The notes beneath the pieces are model-generated. The model was not told the DNA's origin, ran no database searches, and saw only the letters and a list, made by a program, of their open reading frames with translations. The position numbers and the translations under genes are program-made. From an uncultured Verrucomicrobiota bacterium (GTDB lineage: Bacteria > Verrucomicrobiota > Verrucomicrobiia > Limisphaerales > UBA9464), in assembly GCA_903939515.1 (NCBI GenBank), contig CAJAHH010000031.1:1-64000 (forward strand): a stretch of 64,000 bases of DNA. The letters run 5' to 3'. The stretch's first letter is position 1; each line of letters begins with the position of its first letter. Below, in pieces: positions 25,470 through 33,900 of the stretch.

Positions 25470-27623
25470 CTAGCCAGTGCGGCCAAATCGCTTTTCCAAA
25501 TCCCGCCAGCCCATCTCGATCATCGTCGGGCGACCGTGCGGGCAGGTGTAGGGCATGGAGCACTTTTTGAGGTCGACGATGAGTTGATCGAGTTCTCGCC
25601 CCGAGAGCGGGTCGTTGGCCTTGACCGCATGACGACAAACCGTTTTGGCGATCACGTCCTCGCCCAACCGCATTAGGTTCACACCGGAGCCCGCGGCCTT
25701 GAGGGCGTCGATCAGGTCCAGCGTGAAGCGCTTGGGGTGGTTGGACTTCACCATGGGCGGGAGCGCGTCGAGGAGGAATGTACGATCACCGAACTCGCTC
25801 AGTCCTATGCCCATCCGGGTCAGTGTCTCGAGGTTGCCGCGCACGAATTCCGCATCGCGCACCGAGAGTTCCACGGTCTCCGGCAGGAGGAGTCGTTGGG
25901 AGGCCGCCTGATGACCGGCCTCGAGCCGCTGAAGCATTTGCTCGAAGAGAATGCGTTCGTGGGCCGCATGCTGGTCGAGCAGTACGAGCCCGCGTTCAGA
26001 TTCGAGCAGCACATACAGACGGCCCACGACACCGATGATTCGCAGCGGTCGCTGGAGTAGGGCGACGGGCAGCGCACCCGCACTCGACGGGAGCGGGGCG
26101 GCAGGCAGGTTGGGATGGGTAGGGTGGGCAGGGTGGGCCGAAGAAATCAGGCTGCTCGGACTCGAGGGCGCTATTGGGCTCTCGGTCGCCGCGGCCGGTG
26201 GAGTGCCCGGGAGGGGACGATCGGCCGGCGCCGATGGTGGGATGAACGCAGATTCGGCGGATCGCTGTGCCGCGATGGAATCGGGTTCGGGCAACCCCGC
26301 GGCCGGAGCCGCATCGGTCTCTGTAGTTCGGAGTTCGAGGGCAGGCCTCGTGGTTGCGGAGACGCCCGGTGAGTTCAGCTCGGCCGGTTCCGTGCCGGAG
26401 AATCCCGGCAGCAGGGTGGATTGGGGGGTGGCCGGGGCATGCGGAGTCGAAGGGTACCGCGTGGCCTCGCCGACTAGCATCGGGAGTCGCAGATCGGGGG
26501 TGAACCTCTCGGCTTCGGGGTGTGCTTGGTGAAACTTCAGTAATGTGTCTCGGACAGCCTTGGCTACCAGACGTCGCACAGCGGCTTCTTCCCGGAACTT
26601 CACCTCGCGTTTTTGCGGGTGGACGTTGACGTCGACGGCCGCTGGATCGATCTCCAGGAACAGGCAGCAGACGGGATATCGTCCGCGCATCAAGGCTGTG
26701 TGATAGCCCTCAGCCAGGGCAAAATGGAGCCCGCGATTCTCGACGGGGCGTTGATTGACGAAGAGGTGTTGTTCGTCGCGTGAACTGCGCGAGACACCGG
26801 GCGCTCCGATAAATCCCCACAAACGGAACCGCGAGAGTTTGCCCGAATCGCGCAGCACCCAAGCGTCTTCAATTCCGGCATCAGGTGCCTCTTCGATGCC
26901 GGCCGAAAAATCGAGCGGCAACCAGGGGGTTTCAGCACCGTGCAATTGGCGCAGCCGTTCTTTGAGTGCGGTGAAGCGGTCGGCATCAGAACTCCAAGGC
27001 ACCGGTGGCAATTGCCAGGCTTGCCGGCCATCGGTGACGAAACTAAAGCCGACCTGGGGCCAAGCCAGGGCCACCAGAGTGAGGTAATGTTGGATGTGGG
27101 CGCGTTCGGTTTCTTCGGCGCGGAGAAATTTCCGGCGGGCGGGCAGGTTGAAGAAAATTTGCCGCACCTCGATGGTGGTTCCGGAGGGCGATGCTGCTGC
27201 TTTGACTTCGACGATCTTGCCGCCGTTGACCACGACCTGGGTGGCCTCGCCCGAGGTGTCTTCGCGCTCGCGGGTGGTGATTACGAACCGGCTCACGCTG
27301 GCGATGCTGGGCAGGGCCTCGCCGCGGAAACCCATGGTGGCGATGGAGGCGAGGTCTTCGGCGCGGGTGATCTTGGAGGTGGCGTGGCGTTCCAGGCAGA
27401 GCAGGGCGTCGTCGCGGCTCATGCCCCGGCCGTCGTCGGTGACGCGGATGAGGCTGCGCCCGCCGGCTCCGATTTCGACGGTGATGCGGGTGGTGCCGGC
27501 ATCCAATGAGTTCTCGACCAGTTCCTTGACCACGCTGGCGGGACGTTCCACCACCTCGCCGGCGGCGATTTGGTTCGCCACATGTTCTGGAAGCAGCCGA
27601 ATCCGATTCACGTGGGTGAGCAT
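25470..27623 (-). CDS. mutL: DNA mismatch repair protein MutL (endonuclease type)
   Basis: This 717-residue protein has an N-terminal GHKL ATPase with KELVENSLDAG, VTDDGRGM and TMGFRGEALPSIASV. A Pro/Ala/Ser-rich linker covers about 380-500. The C-terminal dimerisation/endonuclease domain has LDQHAAHERILFEQM, which fits the DQHA(X)2E(X)4E metal motif, and late CRHAVKAND and CPHGRPTMIEM. Intact nicking motifs suggest the MutH-independent pathway used by most bacteria. No mutS is in the window. The start at 27623 fits homologues. Confidence 0.96.
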   Translation of the reverse strand: MLTHVNRIRLLPEHVANQIAAGEVVERPASVVKELVENSLDAGTTRITVEIGAGGRSLIRVTDDGRGMSRDDALLCLERHATSKITRAEDLASIATMGFRGEALPSIASVSRFVITTREREDTSGEATQVVVNGGKIVEVKAAASPSGTTIEVRQIFFNLPARRKFLRAEETERAHIQHYLTLVALAWPQVGFSFVTDGRQAWQLPPVPWSSDADRFTALKERLRQLHGAETPWLPLDFSAGIEEAPDAGIEDAWVLRDSGKLSRFRLWGFIGAPGVSRSSRDEQHLFVNQRPVENRGLHFALAEGYHTALMRGRYPVCCLFLEIDPAAVDVNVHPQKREVKFREEAAVRRLVAKAVRDTLLKFHQAHPEAERFTPDLRLPMLVGEATRYPSTPHAPATPQSTLLPGFSGTEPAELNSPGVSATTRPALELRTTETDAAPAAGLPEPDSIAAQRSAESAFIPPSAPADRPLPGTPPAAATESPIAPSSPSSLISSAHPAHPTHPNLPAAPLPSSAGALPVALLQRPLRIIGVVGRLYVLLESERGLVLLDQHAAHERILFEQMLQRLEAGHQAASQRLLLPETVELSVRDAEFVRGNLETLTRMGIGLSEFGDRTFLLDALPPMVKSNHPKRFTLDLIDALKAAGSGVNLMRLGEDVIAKTVCRHAVKANDPLSGRELDQLIVDLKKCSMPYTCPHGRPTMIEMGWRDLEKRFGRTG

Positions 27624-27985
27624 GGGGCGTTCGGGCTCAGTCGTGGAGTCCAGAAAGGAGGAGATTGGCGATTACTGTGTTCGATGCTCTGGCTGAAGTT
27701 TCATTGGGTGAAGTTTGTTTCGATGGCTTGACCCGCTGTGAGGGGTTCTGTTGCTTGGGTTAATGAGTGCGTTGCGCCAATGGCTGGGTGTGGGGTTGGG
27801 GTGAGCGATCTTGAATTGGGTAATCGGCGGGCTGATCACAAACAATCCGGGCCGTGCTTGGCGGGTGCTGGCTGAGCGTCGGTGACTTGCTGGTGCGGCT
27901 CGTTAGTCTTCGGTATTTGCTGTTATCGCAGCGGTTTATCACCCGCACTGGACAACCTTGGGTGGCATCGACAAGGTTGAGATCC

Positions 27986-28333
27986 ATGCTCGATTCGATA
28001 CTTGCTCCGGGTGAGAAGATTCACGTCATTCACCGACGTCGTTTCGATCAAGAGCCACATCGTCACTTTGTCGGTGTGGTGAATGATTACCGCGAGGGGG
28101 TGCTGCGGATGACGGGTCATGTGTATGCGGTGGATACGACGACTTATCAGTTCATCCGTCGGCCAGAACAGCGGACGCGGGTGGTTTCGGTGGTGAGTGG
28201 TGAGGTGATCGTGAACGTGATTCCCGTGTCGGTGGATCTTTCAAAGATCACTTATCGGCAGGAGGGATCTGCGGTTCGTGTGAGCGACGGCAGTGACTGG
28301 CACCTAGACATTAGTGAAGTGGGTTGGCGCTGA
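27986..28333 (+). CDS. Hypothetical protein, small beta-rich
   Basis: I do not recognise this protein of 115 residues. It is cytosolic-looking, with alternating hydrophobic strands (HFVGVVNDYREGVLRMTGHV, RVVSVVSGEVIVNVIP), as in an SH3- or Sm-like barrel. ATG 27986 (MLDSILAPGEKIHVIHRRRF) is the likely start; the frame is open to 27854. Upstream, 27624-27985 shows lower GC and no recognisable gene. A palindromic element begins 3 bases after the stop. The coding call rests on codon-like composition only. Confidence 0.6.
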   Translation: MLDSILAPGEKIHVIHRRRFDQEPHRHFVGVVNDYREGVLRMTGHVYAVDTTTYQFIRRPEQRTRVVSVVSGEVIVNVIPVSVDLSKITYRQEGSAVRVSDGSDWHLDISEVGWR

Positions 28334-28335
28334 GG

Positions 28336-28478
28336 GGCTCCGCCTGCGTACTTTTTGTTGGGGATGGGTCCTGCGCTCGCAGGGAACGTGGGGATAGATG
28401 GGGCTTTCGCGCTGGCGCACGAGGGGGCTTAGGTGTGTGGACGTTCCAATGCTTGCTCCGGCCCCATCCCGCTCCGCC
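28336..28478 (+). repeat. Palindromic element, copy 7, with flanking direct repeat
   Basis: GGGATGGGTCCTGCGCTCGC pairs with the right-arm GCTTGCTCCGGCCCCATCCC; GGAACGT and ACGTTCC are kept, and the centre is CGCGCTGGCGCAC. A direct repeat of about 38 bp beginning GCTCCGCCTGCGTACTTTTT occurs at both 28337 and 28471. The following 28510-28780 has no supported gene. Confidence 0.88.
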
Positions 28479-28518
28479 TGCGTACTTTTTGTTGGGGATG
28501 GGTCCTGCTGCCGCCTTC

Positions 28519-28531
28519 TGGGGTGGCCAGG
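28519..28531 (+). repeat. 13-bp direct repeat flanking the restriction remnant, left
   Basis: TGGGGTGGCCAGG occurs here and again at 30699-30711, bracketing the decayed restriction genes. Confidence 0.6.
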
Positions 28532-28785
28532 CTACCTGTTACAAAAATGTGTGAATTTCGCCCGCAAAACATCGACTTTGGTACGCGTTGGTATTCGTTC
28601 GGAATTGCGGATTTCTGATGCGGTCGTTGCGTTGAAGATTCATTCTTATCGCATTAAGCCGGAATCGGAATGACGCCTCATTACACCCTTGCTCGTTGCT
28701 CAACAGCGACGGACACGCTCTGTGGATTCGGTGCGAGCGATCGGTGATGCGCGAGAATCCGCGATCGAGAACTCATGACTTGCAC

Positions 28786-29415
28786 GTGAACAAGAAGGCG
28801 CTTTCCGAAACCGACATCCGTTCCAAGTTCATCACTCCGGCCCTTTGCGGTCCGGAGGGAGCGGGCTGGGATCTGATGACCCAGGTTCGGGAGGAGGCCT
28901 ATTTCACCAAAGGTCGAGTGATTGTCCGCGGCAAGACAGTCCAGCGCGGCGAGGCGAAGAAGGCAGATTACCTGCTTTACTACAAACCGAACCTTCCCAT
29001 CGCCGTCATCGAGGCGAAGGACAACCGACATGCCGTTGGCGACGGTATCCAGCAGGCTCTCGAATACGCAGAGATTCTGGACGTTCCATTTGCCGATAGT
29101 TGCAATGGCGATGCGTTCCTAGAGCACGATCGCACGGCCGCCAGCGGCACGGTGACCCGCGAGATTCTGCTCGATCAGTTTCCGTCGCCGGCGCAGTTGT
29201 GGTCGCGTTTCTGCGCTGCCAAGGGGCTCACGTCGACGCAGGTCGCGGTCACGACTCAGGATTATTACGACGACGGTTCTCGGAAATCACCGCGCTACTA
29301 CCATCTCATCGCCATCAACCGCACGGTCGAGGCCATCGCGCTCTTCGGAGGCAAACCTGCCTATCTAGCCGCCCTCCGCGATCTGGAAACGGCCCTGTAT
29401 CAGGAAGCCGCCTGA
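28786..29415 (+). pseudogene. hsdR: Truncated type I restriction enzyme subunit HsdR (N-terminal domain only)
   Basis: About 185 residues match the N-terminal nuclease domain of HsdR: KALSETDIRSKFITPALCGP, VIVRGKTVQRGEAKKADYLL and IAVIEAKDNRHAVGDGIQQA (the D...ExK catalytic cluster). They continue through QDYYDDGSRKSPRYYHLIAI to NRTVEAIA at about 29340. In intact HsdR the helicase Walker A region follows. Here the frame instead ends after 24 further residues, LFGGKPAYLAALRDLETALY plus QEAA. That tail could be the 3' end of another gene, perhaps hsdS, fused by an internal deletion (inference). The start is GTG 28786 or ATG 28747. The helicase motor is absent, so no restriction activity is expected. 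Confidence 0.85.
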
Positions 29416-29418
29416 ACC

Positions 29419-30168
29419 ATGGCTGAACTCGTGGAACACAGCGACTACCTCGTGTTCGTCGATGAAAGCGGCGATCATCACCTCACGCGCATCGATCCTC
29501 AGTTCCCGGTGTTCGTGCTGCTCTTTGCGATCCTCCGCAAAGACGACTACGTCGAAAAAGTCTGCCCGGCCCTCTCTCGTTTTAAATTCCAGTTCTGGGG
29601 GCACGACGAGGTGGTGTTGCACGAGCACGACATCCGCAAACCCTCCGGCGACTTTCTGTTCCTACTCCAGAAACCATTGAGGGAACGTTTTCTCGCCCAG
29701 TTGAGCGCACAGATGGAGGCCTTGCCTGCCACTGTGGTCGCCGTGGTGATCGACAAGCCGTCCTTCGCCTCCCGATATAGCGCGCCCGCCAACCCCTACG
29801 ACTACGCCATGGAACTGGGACTGGAACGTACCCATCGACACTTGGCCTCCTTGGGGAAGCCTCGGCATCGGACCGCCATCATTGTCGAGAAGCGCGGTCG
29901 TCGCGAGGATGCCGACCTGGAATTGGCCTTCCGGCGCGTCTGTGATGGCGCCAACGCCTTGAACCAACGCCTCCCGTTTGATTTGGTGATGATTCCGAAA
30001 TCCTCCAATTCCGCCGGCCTTCAACTCACCGACCTGATGGCTCGGCCGGTGGCACTCCATCACCTGCGACCGGATCAACCCAATCGTGCCTTCGAGATCA
30101 TCCAGACCAAGTTTCGCCGCAATCCGGCGGGGCAATACGAGGGCTGGGGCTTGAAGCGACTGCCCTAA
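29419..30168 (+). CDS. DUF3800 domain protein
   Basis: This 249-residue protein has the DUF3800 hallmarks: YLVFVDESGDHHLT at the N terminus (RNase H-like acidic residues), then HDIRKPSGDF, VVAVVIDKPSF, IIVEKRGRREDADLE and a C-terminal LQLTDLMARPVALHH with the closing Asp. DUF3800 genes are common passengers of type I restriction operons, and a nuclease-like fold is suspected for the family. It begins 3 bp after the hsdR remnant and is followed by the hsdM remnant. Unlike them it has no visible lesion, so it may still be made. Confidence 0.85.
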   Translation: MAELVEHSDYLVFVDESGDHHLTRIDPQFPVFVLLFAILRKDDYVEKVCPALSRFKFQFWGHDEVVLHEHDIRKPSGDFLFLLQKPLRERFLAQLSAQMEALPATVVAVVIDKPSFASRYSAPANPYDYAMELGLERTHRHLASLGKPRHRTAIIVEKRGRREDADLELAFRRVCDGANALNQRLPFDLVMIPKSSNSAGLQLTDLMARPVALHHLRPDQPNRAFEIIQTKFRRNPAGQYEGWGLKRLP

Positions 30169-30280
30169 AATGCGAAGGGCCTCCGGGAAATCCCAGAAGC
30201 CCAGCGCCGACCGGAAATTTCCAGTCCAACTTAAAATTAGATTTACTCCCGCCACACTGTTCGTCAATCCGATTTGCCCC

Positions 30281-30601
30281 ATGCCCAACGTCTCCAACCT
30301 CATCAAGACCATCCAGGATATCATGCGCAAAGATGCTGGTGTCGATGGCGATGCTTAGCGACTTGCTCAGCTCGGCTGGATGTTCTTCCTGAAAATCTTC
30401 GATGATCGTAAAAAGGGGATGGAAGTCCTGCGCGACAACTACAAATCCCCGCTTCCAAACGAACTCCGCTGATCCAACTGGGCCACCGATGAAGAAGGCA
30501 TCACCGGGGACGCTCTGCTCGCCTTTGCCAACAACGACCTGCTGCCTAGGTTGAAAGTCCTCTACGGCACTGGCGACATTGTTACGCTCATCAAAGCCGC
30601 C
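30281..30601 (+). pseudogene. hsdM: hsdM (type I methyltransferase) 5' fragment with two in-frame stops
   Basis: From ATG 30281 the frame reads as the HsdM N-terminal helical domain (NLIKTIQDIMRKDAGVDGDA, then RLAQLGWMFFLKIFDD). Two stops interrupt it: TAG at 30356-30358, where the family has Gln (CAG), and TGA at 30470-30472, where Trp (TGG) is expected before SNWATDEEGITGDALLAF. Both fit single transitions. Similarity stops at about 30560-30600 and the catalytic domain is missing. A phoD-like fragment begins at once after it on the other strand. Confidence 0.85.
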
Positions 30602-30676
30602 TTCGACGAGGAAGGATTGGCGGACGGTGGTGCGGCCACCGGGTTTGAGGATGTCTTCGACGGCGATGTGCTCGCT
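30602..30676 (-). pseudogene. 3' fragment of a PhoD-like phosphatase gene
   Basis: These 75 bases match 34187-34261, in the 3' part of the intact phoD-like gene, with about 66 identities by hand. On the minus strand they read SEHIAVEDILKPGGRTTVRQ and SFLVEGG, close to the intact gene's YIAVEDILKPGGHTTIRK and SFLVESG. No other part of a phosphatase is present. It is a gene end left behind by recombination, either from a paralogue or from a foreign copy. Confidence 0.75.
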
Positions 30677-30698
30677 CTGCCCGGTCTCGCTGCTGCCT

Positions 30699-30711
30699 TG
30701 GGGTGGCCAGG
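30699..30711 (+). repeat. 13-bp direct repeat flanking the restriction remnant, right
   Basis: TGGGGTGGCCAGG is the second copy of the left-hand repeat at 28519-28531. It is preceded by CCCGGTCTCGCTGCTGCC, which resembles the right end of the palindromic elements, as the left copy does. Confidence 0.55.
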
Positions 30712-30825
30712 TTGGGACGCGGTCTTGGGTTTCGGCATCGAGCCGAGGGTGGGTGGACGTTCAATGCGTCCGATGAATCAACGGCATCGGCAGACTTGGG
30801 ATTTGTGCCAGCGGTCTTCGTCGTC

Positions 30826-30988
30826 AGCACGAGGACCTTGTCGACGCGGTGACCCTCCCTAGCCAGCACCTCGAAGACGTAGTTCTGTTCCACCAAGTGC
30901 CCCCCAAGTGTTCACCTTCATGCGGGACGTGTGCGAAATACTTCAATACCAAGCCGACGAGCGTCTGATCATCGGCACTAGCACCGTC
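30826..30988 (-). pseudogene. CorC/HlyC-domain C-terminal fragment with frameshift
   Basis: On the minus strand residues DDQTLVGLVLKYFAHVPHEG are followed, after a one-base frame change at a C6 run (30900-30905), by NYVFEVLAREGHRVDKVLV. Together they match the transporter-associated CorC_HlyC domain that ends CNNM/HlyC-type (DUF21-CBS) membrane proteins. No CBS or membrane part is present, and a stop lies just upstream in frame. The fragment abuts the 3' end of the giant PQQ gene. The remaining 30712-30825 shows nothing recognisable. Confidence 0.65.
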
Positions 30989-30994
30989 CCGGGC

Positions 30995-33900
30995 TCACGG
31001 ACTACGGGGCGCGACTTCGGCCAGCATCGGGGCCGCATCCTTGCGGAAACTGAACCCGAGCGAGGCTTGGATGGGATATCCGCAGATGCACGAGGCACTG
31101 GCCTCCGGGATCAGGATGCCGCCTTCCGCCGGAAGGATGTTCAGCCAGCAACCCGGGCGCGTCGGTGACAGCCGGGTGAAGGATCCATCTTCGAAGCGGA
31201 AGAAGGTTGGGTTGTCCGCCCGAAAAAGCAGCCCGTCATCCGAACCGGTCATCCCGCCACAGGCGTGGCCTGGTCGCTTCAGGATCCAGTCTCCCTGGGC
31301 GCCCTTCGGAATCCATCGGGTTCCCGTGGCGAGATCGAACAGGTCGCTCTCGAAGCACACCCGCTGTCCCAGCACGACCGGCCGTTTGACCTGCTGACCA
31401 TGGAAAAGGTCGTGGACCGGATTGCGCCCGGAGCTCTTCCAACGCTCGGTGCCGTCGGCCGTTTCCCAGCAACGCAGATGATAGGCAGCCTGCGGGCCGG
31501 CACTTCGCGCGCACGATAGGATCAGGCGGTCGCTCGCTACGGAAAGCCCTAGTATGTCTTCGGCTTCGGGCCATTTCAGCGGACGCTCCCAGACGCGCTT
31601 TCCTGAGGCCGCATCGATGCAGACGACAACGGCGTTCTCCAAAATTGCGGCACAGGTCAACCGACCCGTGCGGTCTGCGCGAGCCTTCGGGCCCAGCGCC
31701 TCCACCGCATAGACGCGACCCGCGGCGGCACACAGCGTGGCATTCACCCAGGCGCCTTCGGTGGGCATCCCCCATTGGACGGAGCCACCGGCCTCCTCGA
31801 GGGCGCACAGCGTGCGTGAGCAGACCAGAGGTCGGCCCGAGCGGTAATCCAGATCGACGAGATCGTACTCCTTGCGGGTGCGGGCAGCGGTCGGCCGCAT
31901 CGTGCTGCCGAGGATCCGACCGCCGTCCCGGGCCACCCAACCCCAGTGATCGTCGGCGTGGATCCGGCCCGGTGCGGGCCGTCGACGCGCGACCGTGCCG
32001 CGTCGGCCCTCGATCTCCCAAAGCTCTGTGTTTACCGCGACCCAGGTACGCGATCCCGACTCGTCCAGCACCACGTATCCGGCATCGTACGGCATCGCAT
32101 ACCGCATCGACTCCGGAAGATCCAACTGCCAACGGACCGTTCCATTGCGGGCATCGGTTCCGATGAGTCCGTTCTCGGCGATCGTGACGATCAGGCCTCC
32201 GGAAACCAACGGAGCATGCCCGCGCGTGTGCCGGTCGGGAATCCGCTCCGGGCCATGGCCTCCGAACCATTGGAGGCGGGGGAATCCCTGGAGTGATTGT
32301 GAAGTGGCGCAGGTGTTGCCGGCATTCCCATACTGATGAGTCCACCGTCCGGTGCCCGACACGGCCTCGCCGGGCAGGATCCGCCCCTGCAGGACCACCA
32401 CCCCGGAGGGTGCTGGGCAGGCGATTCGATGGGCCTCGGATGCGGAAAGCGTGGAACCCACGACGAGGTTGAACAGGTGATCGGCTACCGGGACGGGACC
32501 CGACAGGTCAAACCCCACAACCGCGGCGAGGGATCCCAGCCATCCCCGCTCGTGGAGATGGCGGCGAGCGGCGTCCACCTCGGCCGAGGGGACAGCGATC
32601 ACCCATTGAAGTTCCGATCCGGCCATCAGCGCAGGGAGGACGTCGTCGGCGCCGACAGGTCCAGGGGGTTGGTAAAGTCCCCAGCCGCGTGGCGCAGGGA
32701 GTTGGCCCAGGGCGGTGCGCAGGACTTCAGCCAGAGGGGCCGCGGGCTTCGTCGGGGCGATGACTGCTGGCGCGCGCGACGGCGCGGGGGGCGACGAGGG
32801 CCCAGCCTCTCGGGGGATGAAGGTGGTGATCTGGCCTCGGGTGGTCGAGACCGCGAGGGTGCGGTCGTCGGCGGCCAGGGCGAAGACGGGGCCGTCGACC
32901 GTCAGGGTGGGACCGAGTTCGCCGGTGTCGGCCCGGAGAACTTGGACGGTGTTGCTGACGCCCAGGAACACATGGGAACCGGCAACGATCAGCGGACCCG
33001 CACCGGAGACCGCTCGTTTCCACCGGGTGGCCTGAACCAGGTCCCCTTTGCTGGTCCGGAGTCGTTCCCGGTCCACGGCGAGGATTTCGCGCTCATTGAC
33101 CAGATAACTCGTGGTGGGCGTTACCGCGAGGTTTCGGCCTGGATAGGAGACGATCCTGCTGGTCCGACGGGTGCTCGTCGGCGGGTTTGCGGTCGAGCCC
33201 GATGTGATCGTACCCGTGGCTCCGGGGCCGGTGAACGTTTCGTTGTCCGAAACGACCGCCAACGTTCCGGTGCCCGAGCCCAACTCGCGTCGAAAGTCTC
33301 CGCTCTTCCGGGAGTACACACGCGGGGTCGCCCGCCCATTCGGTACGATCAGGTCGGCACCCGCGTTTACCAAATAACCCTGCGGCGAGACATTCCCCAG
33401 CAACCGACGCCAGCGGAGGGCACCATCGGTGAGGTCGAGGGCCACCAGATAGGTGCCCTCCAAGGGAAACAGGCCGGCGGTGGCGTAGACCGTGCCCTCG
33501 GCCACCAACGGCCCGGATCGGATCGGATGAGGGCTGATCAGGCGTCCATTGCCGCTGATCCAAGGCTGCGCGGGACCGATGTGCACTGCCCACAGTTGCA
33601 GCCCATCGGAAAGTCGGAGCGCGCGAATCCATCCGTCGTCGGCGCCGACGACGACCCGATCCCCGGCGACGGTCGGTGCGTATCGGATGGGTCCGCCGCA
33701 GAAGTGGTTCCAGCGGATGGCACCGGTCCGACGGTCGACGCACCGAACCTCGTCGAGGGTGGTGCCGAAGAGGATGGCATCGCCCGCAAGGATCGGATGG
33801 GGAGCGAGATCATCGGCGGCGCGGGGAACGAAGGGCTGATCGATCTTCTGCCAGAGGCTTCCGCGTGCCTCGGTGGACCAGGCCGGGGCCGGGGTTCCGG

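Noticed and set aside
28786-30601. Active type I restriction-modification system
   Set aside because: hsdR lacks its helicase, hsdM has two stops and no catalytic domain, and no hsdS with target-recognition domains is present.
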